A stretch of 64,000 bases of DNA. Source: Legionella bozemanae (GTDB taxonomy: Bacteria > Pseudomonadota > Gammaproteobacteria > Legionellales > Legionellaceae). A model generated the notes under the pieces. It was given only the letters and a program-made list of their open reading frames with translations. It was not told the DNA's origin and did not search any database. Positions 57,591-64,000 of this stretch are shown here, one piece after another; within the stretch, counting starts at the first letter, position 1; every line of letters starts with the position of its first letter. Both the position numbers and the translations under genes were made by a program. The stretch spans positions 1 through 64,000 of the forward strand of contig NZ_LBAW01000006.1 of assembly GCF_001648595.1 (NCBI RefSeq), read 5' to 3'.

Positions 57591-58382
57591 ATGACTGCTG
57601 CTAAAACTAATTTTCGTTGTGCTTTATTAAACTACTTGCTTGATCCTTCTAGTAAAAATAAGAAAGAACTTAAAAGTGCAAGTTCGAATTTATATTTCGA
57701 GGCTGCGGGTGCAGCGAAGCAACTAGCTCTGGAAAAAGCGCAAGAATCTAATAAAGAGGCTATCCTAGACGATATCGAAATTGATATAGATAAAATAAAT
57801 ACACAAATAACAGCTTTTGTTGAAGCTGCAATTGAAAATATATACATCAATGAAAAAAAATTACAGGCTCTTCAGAAAATCCTTGATGGCCTTTCCAAAG
57901 AAGAAGCTGTTTTTTGTACGGTATTAACAGATCTTACTGCAACATTACAAGATAAAAATCAAGTTGTAAGCAATGATCGCTATCAGGTATTCGCTACCAT
58001 TTATCCCATTGAACTAGATGGACATCGAATAAAAAAAGATGATTCAGATGCCAGTGTAGCTGCTCTAACTCTCAGTAGAAAGCTTCTGTCCATTACATCA
58101 CGAATTCATACAAAAAATAAATTAGAGCAAAACGATACTAAAGAAATTGAGAAAGCTTATGAAGAGGCTAAAGGCCATGGCATTGAAAACCATCGTGGAG
58201 CTAATTTTAAAGGAAAATTCTATAATTTTTGCCGAGCCTTAAGTTGCGTCTTTCTTGTACCCATTGCCTACTACGCACATAAGGGAACTGTATGGACGAC
58301 AACAAAAACAAAAACCCAAAAAGATGTTGAAAACTCGCAAGATGCCATTAATGAATTCCAACAATCTTTTCAAAAACAATAA
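57591..58382 (+). CDS. Unknown protein with C-terminal hydrophobic segment, candidate effector
   Basis: 263 residues, unrecognised. It is mostly helical and charged, with an Ala- and Glu-rich N-terminal half (AAGAAKQLALEKAQESNKEAILDDIEIDIDKINTQI in pieces) that could form a coiled coil. It has one hydrophobic stretch near residues 218-230 (RALSCVFLVPIAYYA) and a polar Gln/Lys-rich end, NEFQQSFQKQ. The hydrophilic C-terminus after a short hydrophobic region is compatible with a Dot/Icm substrate, but this is only inference. Ribosome site is weak. It is followed by phaC after 66 bases. Confidence 0.5.
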   Translation: MTAAKTNFRCALLNYLLDPSSKNKKELKSASSNLYFEAAGAAKQLALEKAQESNKEAILDDIEIDIDKINTQITAFVEAAIENIYINEKKLQALQKILDGLSKEEAVFCTVLTDLTATLQDKNQVVSNDRYQVFATIYPIELDGHRIKKDDSDASVAALTLSRKLLSITSRIHTKNKLEQNDTKEIEKAYEEAKGHGIENHRGANFKGKFYNFCRALSCVFLVPIAYYAHKGTVWTTTKTKTQKDVENSQDAINEFQQSFQKQ

Positions 58383-58416
58383 AGCTTGCTAAACACCAAT
58401 AAAAAAACCAAAATAT

Positions 58417-58444
58417 ACTCCTGTTAATTTTGTCTAACAGGAGT
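58417..58444 (+). promoter_or_regulatory. Hairpin sequestering the phaC ribosome site
   Basis: ACTCCTGTTA (58417-58426) and TAACAGGAGT (58435-58444) form a perfect 10-bp stem with an 8-base loop. The right arm contains the AGGAG ribosome site of phaC, whose ATG is at 58449. When folded, the site would be closed. There is no T-run, so a terminator is unlikely. Confidence 0.6.
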
Positions 58445-58448
58445 TAGG

Positions 58449-60191
58449 ATGACCCATGACAAAGAACTTGGCGAGCTATTGCAAGCAATAGCAGAAAAAA
58501 GTCTGCAAATTATTTCTGATATAAAGGAAACCCCTTTACAAATTCCCGCGATAATCAACCAATACATTGAGTTGACAGAGCACTTCCAAAATGTAATGAG
58601 CATTCTTTTGCAGAATCCGGAAAAAATCTGGGAAATGCAAATTGCTTACTGGCAAGATGCGTTTAATTTAGCACAAACCCAATTGCAACATTGGTTAAAT
58701 GGGACATCTATGCCCATAAATGACCCACGTTTTCATGAAGAAGACTGGCTAAATAATCCATTTTTTAATATGTTAACCCAGCACTACCTCTTAGCCAGCC
58801 AGCATATGAATGCTTTATTCGAAAATCTGGAATATCCTGATCCCAATACTGCAAAACGCCTGCAATTTTTCACCAAACAATATTTAGACGCATTATCTCC
58901 TGCGAATTTTCTTCATACTAACCCCCAGATCATGGATGAAACATTGAAAAGTCATGGCAAAAATTTATTGCATGGTCTTCATAATTTACTTTCCGATCTG
59001 GAAGTCGGCTCTCCACGTCTCATGATCAAAATGACGGATACAGAAGCATTTAAACTCGGTGAAAATATCGCCATTACTCCAGGAAAAGTAGTCTTTCGAA
59101 ACAGCATGATGGAGCTTATCCAATACACCTCACAAACTGTTAAAGTAAAATCGATTCCTCTGCTTATTATTCCACCCTGGATAAACAAATATTATATCCT
59201 TGACCTAAGTCCGCATAATTCACTGGTTCGCTGGTTAGTGAAACAAGGAATTACGGTATTTATCATTTCTTGGGTTAATCCAGATTCAAATTTCTCTCAT
59301 AAAAGCTTGTATGATTATTTGAATGAAGGACCATTAACCGCGATTAGCACAATTCAAAAACAACTCCATGTAAAGCAAGTGAATACCATGGGATTTTGTA
59401 TCGGTGGAACACTTCTATCCATGTTGCTTGCTTATAATAAAGCGCGCCAAGACAACTCCATTCATAGTGCAACCTTTTTAGCTTCAATGATTGATTTCAG
59501 TGATCCTGGCGACATTTCTGTCTTTATTGATGAACAGCAAATTGCAAAACTGGAAGATGAAATGAAGTCTAAAGGCTATCTTGCTGGAAAATTTATGGCT
59601 TCAAGTTTTAACTCACTACGTGCAAATGACTTAATTTGGTCTTTCTTTATTAAAAATTATCTTCGCGGCAAAAACCCGGTTCCTTTCGATATTTTGTATT
59701 GGAACTCGGACTCTACCAATATGCCAGCAACAATGCATTCTCAATATTTAAGATGGATGTATTTGCATAATGATCTGGTAAAGCCAGGCAAAATTCATCT
59801 GAATCATACTCCAATTGATGTCAGTAAAATTGACATCCCTACCTTTTTCCTCTCAACAGAAAAAGATCATATAGCGCCATGGAAAACCACCTATCTGGGT
59901 TTCCAGCTTATGAATGGACCTAAACGTTTTGTGCTTGGTGGATCAGGACATATCGCAGGAATTATCAACGCACCCGAAGCTAAAAAATACAGCTATAAAG
60001 TCAATAATCATGCTCCTGCCCATGCAGAACAATGGCTGGGGCAAGCAGCAGAGTATCCCGGCTCATGGTGGCCAGAATGGTTAAAATGGTTAAAAACTCA
60101 TTCAGGAAAATTAATACCTGCCCCTGACCTGAATCAGTTACCTTTAAAACCTATAATGGATGCGCCAGGGAGCTATGTATTGAAAAAATAA
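58449..60191 (+). CDS. phaC: Poly(3-hydroxyalkanoate) synthase, class I
   Basis: Polymerises 3-hydroxyacyl-CoA to PHA storage granules. The 580-residue product has the N-terminal PhaC domain and an alpha/beta-hydrolase core with the lipase-like box GFCIGGT (nucleophile Cys near residue 317), the Asp in STEKDHIAPW and the His in GGSGHIAGI. The length fits class I, which acts alone. There is no phaA, phaB or phasin beside it. The ribosome site AGGAG is enclosed in a hairpin (58417-58444), suggesting control of translation. In Legionella, polyhydroxybutyrate is the carbon store of the transmissive phase; that is established for relatives. Confidence 0.93.
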   Translation: MTHDKELGELLQAIAEKSLQIISDIKETPLQIPAIINQYIELTEHFQNVMSILLQNPEKIWEMQIAYWQDAFNLAQTQLQHWLNGTSMPINDPRFHEEDWLNNPFFNMLTQHYLLASQHMNALFENLEYPDPNTAKRLQFFTKQYLDALSPANFLHTNPQIMDETLKSHGKNLLHGLHNLLSDLEVGSPRLMIKMTDTEAFKLGENIAITPGKVVFRNSMMELIQYTSQTVKVKSIPLLIIPPWINKYYILDLSPHNSLVRWLVKQGITVFIISWVNPDSNFSHKSLYDYLNEGPLTAISTIQKQLHVKQVNTMGFCIGGTLLSMLLAYNKARQDNSIHSATFLASMIDFSDPGDISVFIDEQQIAKLEDEMKSKGYLAGKFMASSFNSLRANDLIWSFFIKNYLRGKNPVPFDILYWNSDSTNMPATMHSQYLRWMYLHNDLVKPGKIHLNHTPIDVSKIDIPTFFLSTEKDHIAPWKTTYLGFQLMNGPKRFVLGGSGHIAGIINAPEAKKYSYKVNNHAPAHAEQWLGQAAEYPGSWWPEWLKWLKTHSGKLIPAPDLNQLPLKPIMDAPGSYVLKK

Positions 60192-60210
60192 ACGTACGAA
60201 CGGGCAAACT

Positions 60211-60268
60211 GTAACTTGGGAGATCGATGATAGGAACTCCCGGGTTCCATTTGCTAAACCCAGGTTAC
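60211..60268. repeat. Degenerate hairpin element between phaC and aas
   Basis: GTAACTTGGG (60211-60220) and CCCAGGTTAC (60259-60268) form the outer arms, one mismatch. An inner near-palindrome GGAACTCCCGGGTTCC sits at about 60234-60247. It is between the convergent ends of phaC and aas, overlapping the aas stop, and resembles the elements at 28586 and 56623. Confidence 0.5.
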
Positions 60269-62424
60269 ATTTCAGCCAATTCTTTTTCAATGGTCACGTA
60301 ATCAATTTTTCCTGAAGGTAAAACAGGAATCTTGCTTCCCGGAAAAATGCGATGAGGGATAAGTAATTCCGAGTAAGCCAATTCTTGTATTTTCTTAACA
60401 AAGCTGCCCTTATCTGCATCGGCAGCCTCGCTATACAGTATAATCTGCTCGCCTTTTTTGGGATTTTTGGTGCTCACTGCAGCATGTAATAATTCAGGCC
60501 AAATTGAGGCAGCAACCCCCTCCACGGCAGTAAGAGAAACCATTTCTCCGGCAATCTTAGCAAAACGTTTTGCGCGACCGGCTATCGTAATGAATCCTTC
60601 TTCATTCATAGTGATTATATCTCCAGTATCGTGCCATCCATCTTCTGGAGCTATGATTGTTCCAAGTTGTGTAGATGAAAGGTACCCTTTCATAATATTA
60701 GGGCCGCGCAATATAAACCGCCCTCCTTCAGCAATACCATCCACCGGCTGAATTCGACCCTCCATAAAAGGGAGTAATATCCCCACACTGCCAGGAAAAG
60801 AGGCTAAAGGACAATTCATGGAAATCACTGGAGAAGCTTCCGTAGCACCATATCCTTCATAAATTTTTACTCCAAAAGTATCTATCCAATGTCGAATCGT
60901 CTCCGGCTTTACTTTCTCAGCACCCGCAAAAATGTAACGCACACTGCTGAAATCATGTCGTTCTGCAGCTCGAGCATACCCTGTTAAAAAAGTATCAGTC
61001 CCAAGCATAATGGTTGCACCGGTTTGATAAATCAAGCCAGGGATTATTTTATAATGCAAGGGAGATGGATAAAAAAAGCAATTAATTCCATAAATTAGAG
61101 GAAGGATTGAACCAGTAGTCAATCCAAAACAATGAAATATGGGTAAAGAATTGAAAAATTTATCACGAAAAGAAAAATCCACTCGCGAAGTTAATTGGCA
61201 ACAATTCGCCACCAAATTAGAATGGGATAAGACAACTCCTTTGGGAACTCCTTCAGAACCTGAAGTAAACAATATAACGCCCGTCATTTCAGGAGAAACC
61301 GGCTTTCCAATTAATTGATACGCGCGAAATGGAAACATCCCTTTAAGTAACCCTGAAAGTTTATGACCTAATTTGATAGAAGACTTAAAATCTTCTAAGA
61401 AATAAACGTTTAGTCCTGCTTTCTGTAATTCCTCGACTAAACCTTCCAGTTTTGCAGTAGTGATAAATTGTCTTGCTGTATAAATAGTTTTTACTTCTGC
61501 AACCTTACACGTGGCCAATAAATTATGCAGTCCCAAACTAAAATTCAGCATGGCTGGGATACGCCGATATGCATGCAAAGCAAAAAAAGTGACCATACCT
61601 GCAATCGTTGTAGGTAACATGATGCCTACATGTTCTCCTACTTGCGTTTGTTTTTTAATTTGTCTGCCTAAAATAAAACAACGCGCAAGAAATTGCTTAG
61701 GCGTTAATGGAACACGATTTGCGTCTTCAATTTTTGCCTTATTTTTTGTTCCTAATGCGACTCCTTGAATAAGTGCTTCAAACATTGGCATTGGTTGAAA
61801 ACTGTTTGCAAAAGTTAGTTCACTAATCAAACGAAACAAACGAGTACTCATAGCATTTCGATTAAGAGGCTTATTTACGTCCTGAATGTAGGATTGTGTT
61901 GGCAATACATGCAAAATAACTTTAGGGAATAAACGAATAAGATGTTTATCCTTACTTATAGAAAAAATACTGTGCTGAGCTCCATCAATGCGTATCGGGA
62001 TAACTGAAGCTCCTGCCTTTTGTAACACCATTCCAGGAGCATCAAAAACTTTCAAACTCTCTTCCTGTAATCCAATACCCTGAGGAAAAATAACACAACG
62101 CTTTCCTTCCCGTATTGCTTTCACCAAAGCTCTTGCCGCAAAAGCACTCGTAGAATCAATGACAATGACATCGGCAAAAAGCTGCATTATCTTCATCCAA
62201 AGTTTACCTGATGAGTGCGGAGGGAACGCTACGGTCAATTGCTCAGGTAAAAAAGCGGCGAGCAAAAGCAAATCAATTTTTGATGTTCTATTGGCAATAA
62301 TCACCGAATTAGGCTCGGGTTGATAATTTCCACATAACTCTACTTTAAACCAGAAGGCTAACAATGCTCTAATCCATCTGCGAGCACGCTGCTTTTGTCT
62401 TTCTTTTCGCGTAACTTGTTCCAT
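60265..62424 (-). CDS. aas: Aas-like acyltransferase/acyl-ACP synthetase fusion with degenerate acyltransferase site
   Basis: 719 residues, the same length as E. coli Aas, which re-acylates 2-acyl-lysophospholipids in the inner membrane. An N-terminal PlsC-type acyltransferase domain (about 1-200) is joined to an AMP-binding acyl-ACP synthetase (about 220-715) with LFTSGSEGVPKGVVLSHSN and YEGYGATEASP. In the acyltransferase domain the HX4D motif reads NRTSKID, so Arg46 stands where the catalytic His should be, and the second motif reads FPQGI in place of FPEGR. The synthetase half looks intact. I use the ATG at 62424; the frame to 62466 would start with TTG. The acyltransferase is probably inactive or altered. 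Confidence 0.85.
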   Translation of the reverse strand: MEQVTRKERQKQRARRWIRALLAFWFKVELCGNYQPEPNSVIIANRTSKIDLLLLAAFLPEQLTVAFPPHSSGKLWMKIMQLFADVIVIDSTSAFAARALVKAIREGKRCVIFPQGIGLQEESLKVFDAPGMVLQKAGASVIPIRIDGAQHSIFSISKDKHLIRLFPKVILHVLPTQSYIQDVNKPLNRNAMSTRLFRLISELTFANSFQPMPMFEALIQGVALGTKNKAKIEDANRVPLTPKQFLARCFILGRQIKKQTQVGEHVGIMLPTTIAGMVTFFALHAYRRIPAMLNFSLGLHNLLATCKVAEVKTIYTARQFITTAKLEGLVEELQKAGLNVYFLEDFKSSIKLGHKLSGLLKGMFPFRAYQLIGKPVSPEMTGVILFTSGSEGVPKGVVLSHSNLVANCCQLTSRVDFSFRDKFFNSLPIFHCFGLTTGSILPLIYGINCFFYPSPLHYKIIPGLIYQTGATIMLGTDTFLTGYARAAERHDFSSVRYIFAGAEKVKPETIRHWIDTFGVKIYEGYGATEASPVISMNCPLASFPGSVGILLPFMEGRIQPVDGIAEGGRFILRGPNIMKGYLSSTQLGTIIAPEDGWHDTGDIITMNEEGFITIAGRAKRFAKIAGEMVSLTAVEGVAASIWPELLHAAVSTKNPKKGEQIILYSEAADADKGSFVKKIQELAYSELLIPHRIFPGSKIPVLPSGKIDYVTIEKELAEM

Positions 62425-62554
62425 GTTTTTGTTTCTCTTATGAAAATTCGCTTTGGTTATACCCAATCAATCATTTTTTTTCAAGATTGCAACGGATAAC
62501 CAGGTATAATAGACTTCTTAATCAATTAATTGTTAAGGGACAGTAGCGATTACT

Positions 62555-62574
62555 AGGGTTTGTAAACAGAACCT
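62555..62574. repeat. Minimal palindromic element, copy F
   Basis: AGGGTTTGTAAACAGAACCT is a 20-base near-palindrome whose two halves match the two outer ends of the long elements (AGGGTTTG at one end and a CAAACCCT-like sequence at the other). It looks like a collapsed copy that kept only its ends. It lies ahead of the TVP38-family gene. Confidence 0.5.
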
Positions 62575-62607
62575 AATACAGATTCATCCTACACAAAAAG
62601 AAATCCT

Positions 62608-63315
62608 ATGAAATACAGAATCATTCATCCAGTTAAATCACTCTTTATTGTGTTAGCCTTGGTGTCTCTAATTACTGCTGCCTTCTTTTTTCAAAAATAC
62701 TCAAGTGAAATCATTAACTGGATTGACCATCTTGGCTGGCTTGCCCCCATTTTCTTTTTAATTATATATTGTCTTGCAACTATTATGTTTTTGCCAACTA
62801 TGGTGATCACTTTAGCAGGAGGAGCACTTTTTGGCCCTTTCTTTGGTACCCTGCTCAATTTATTCGGTGCAACAAGCGGTGCTGCTTTCTCTTTTTTAAT
62901 TACGAGGCATTTGATTTATAACTGGTTTTCTCAAAGAAAAGGTGAAAGGTTAAGCAAATTAATTTCTGCCGTAGAACAAAAAGGATGGATGATTGTCGCT
63001 CTTTTACGGTTAGTTCCAATTATCCCTTTTAATATAGTCAATTATGGTTTAGGGATGACCGCAATAAAATTTCGATCTTATCTGATCACTACGTTCATTT
63101 TTCTTATTCCAGCTGAAATTGTTTATACCTATTTTGGGTATGCTGGAATGGAGTTCTTATTAAAACAAGGAACATTTTATAAAAATACTGAAATCCTAAT
63201 TGCATCTCTAGCACTCTTATTGTTGTGTGTTATTAAGTTTTTGCATCTTAATAATTTTCGTTTCAAATATTCAGAGAAGAAGACAATTGATTCAGCAAAG
63301 GATGCTCGACTGTAA
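62608..63315 (+). CDS. TVP38/TMEM64 family membrane protein
   Basis: 235 residues with five or six helices and the DedA/VTT (SNARE-associated) core: FLPTMVITLAGGALFGPFFGTLLNLFGATSGAAFSFLITRHL in pieces, then LLRLVPIIPFNIVNYGLGMTAIKFRSYL with the conserved Arg and Pro residues. Members of the superfamily are thought to move lipids across membranes in bacteria and eukaryotes; the exact role of this one is unknown. The last 53 bases overlap the 3' end of the aminotransferase-like gene on the other strand. Confidence 0.88.
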   Translation: MKYRIIHPVKSLFIVLALVSLITAAFFFQKYSSEIINWIDHLGWLAPIFFLIIYCLATIMFLPTMVITLAGGALFGPFFGTLLNLFGATSGAAFSFLITRHLIYNWFSQRKGERLSKLISAVEQKGWMIVALLRLVPIIPFNIVNYGLGMTAIKFRSYLITTFIFLIPAEIVYTYFGYAGMEFLLKQGTFYKNTEILIASLALLLLCVIKFLHLNNFRFKYSEKKTIDSAKDARL

Positions 63316-64000
63316 AAACGATGTCATCTAGAGAAAATACGGAACGAATACCCTGCAATGAATTCGTTATAAAAAGGCCATCCGCTTCCTTAAGCATTGC
63401 TTTTGTGATAGAAACTTCCATGCAACTTACACCTTGTTGTTTGGCGAGTTGAAGCAATCTTGAGCGCATAATACCGGGAAGTACTCCATCAGTTAAAGGA
63501 GGCGTCAGCAATCTCTTATCCTGTATCAAAAATAAATTAGCGCAGGTAGTTTCAGTTGCATAATGGCGCAGGTTAAAAAACAAAGCATCATCAGCACCTA
63601 AAGCAATGGCTTGGCGACGAGCAAGTATCGCTTCTAAATAATTGACCGATTTAACTTGATATATAGGATTAGTTCCATCTCTTAGCCATGGCACACTAAC
63701 CAATCTCAGTGGGGAAGTTTCCACCGAATAATTAAAAGTTTGGAAGGTGAGCTGACTTACTTGTCCTCGGGTAGCTAATCCTCTCGGTGCAGAACCGCCG
63801 CTTAATAACGCTTTAATACCGCCGTGATATAAATTATCTTGCTTAATTTTACTAAGTAGATGTTCTAACCAATGCTCAAAAGAAAGATCAAAGGGGATGC
63901 CCAATTTTTGGGCAGAGTCGCTTAACCGCTGCCAATGTAAATAAGCGCAGCAAGGCGTGGCTGCCTCCACTCTAAGCGTTTCAAACAAGCCCTCGCCTAA
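63263..64000 (-). CDS. Class IV aminotransferase-fold enzyme (PabC or D-amino-acid aminotransferase type), 5' end outside the window
   Basis: The frame is open through the last base (LGEGLFETLRV at the edge), so the true start lies beyond 64000; about 245 residues are visible. GLFETLR is the usual early motif. The PLP Lys is in IYQVKSVNYLEAILARRQA, followed by DALFFNLRHYATETTCANLFLI, the phosphate-binding E-(T/A)-T-x-x-N-(L/I)-F motif, and DGVLPGIMRSRLL. This is the branched-chain/aminodeoxychorismate-lyase class IV fold. PabC, D-Ala aminotransferase or ilvE type cannot be separated with the first part missing. The gene converges with and overlaps the TVP38-family gene by 53 bases. Confidence 0.85.
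   Translation of the reverse strand, partial: LGEGLFETLRVEAATPCCAYLHWQRLSDSAQKLGIPFDLSFEHWLEHLLSKIKQDNLYHGGIKALLSGGSAPRGLATRGQVSQLTFQTFNYSVETSPLRLVSVPWLRDGTNPIYQVKSVNYLEAILARRQAIALGADDALFFNLRHYATETTCANLFLIQDKRLLTPPLTDGVLPGIMRSRLLQLAKQQGVSCMEVSITKAMLKEADGLFITNSLQGIRSVFSLDDIVFTVEHPLLNQLSSSLNI

Overview
The window looks like chromosomal DNA of a Legionella species (Gammaproteobacteria, Legionellales). The DNA is AT-rich. It encodes a ProA/Msp-type M4 metalloprotease, an IcmC/DotE-family protein of the Dot/Icm type IV secretion system, an ankyrin-repeat protein, a Fic-domain protein and a homospermidine synthase. The housekeeping genes are gammaproteobacterial. The genus assignment is inference from gene content; no rRNA or tRNA gene is present to confirm it.

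Layout. 1-3.5 kb is an accessory end: a signal-peptide gene cut short, an IS110-family transposase remnant, inverted repeats, a Fic protein and two small membrane proteins. 3.9-12.6 kb (minus strand) holds mltA, a flavoprotein disulfide reductase, an outer-membrane beta-barrel, a DUF4286 protein, homospermidine synthase, and a flavin-fold protein paired with a CxxCH protein. 14-24 kb (minus strand) is the envelope-biogenesis block uppS-cdsA-rseP-bamA-skp-lpxD-fabZ-lpxA, followed by serS. 24.2-28.5 kb (plus strand) is gpmI-envC-like-ctpA. 28.6-31.1 kb holds a shortened periplasmic binding protein and a secreted adenosine deaminase. 31.2-34.9 kb (minus strand) is hflK-hflC-purA. 35-39.4 kb (minus strand) is a D-amino-acid PLP enzyme, a LysE exporter, an ankyrin protein and trmB. 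39.6-42.6 kb (plus strand) is rpmB-rpmG, then rpoN-hpf-HPr. 42.8-50 kb is mixed: pssA, DUF3579, an IcmC-like gene, an FNR-type reductase, class I aldolase, an EEP-family protein, an alpha/beta hydrolase and the ProA-like protease. 50.3-56.6 kb has an MFS exporter and then aroQ-accB-accC-prmA-purH. 56.8-64 kb has an SDR enzyme, an unknown protein, phaC, a degenerate Aas, a TVP38 protein and a class IV aminotransferase cut by the window edge.

The most unusual non-coding signal is a family of roughly 125-145 bp palindromic intergenic elements. There are four long copies and two collapsed ones. Three long copies start at or within a few bases of a stop codon (lpxD, the LysE gene, rpoN), and one sits inside the lpx operon. 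Shorter GC-rich hairpin families are also scattered between genes. A 10-bp perfect hairpin buries the Shine-Dalgarno of phaC. The Aas homologue has lost the catalytic His of its acyltransferase HX4D motif. No CRISPR array, tRNA, rRNA or intact insertion sequence was found.
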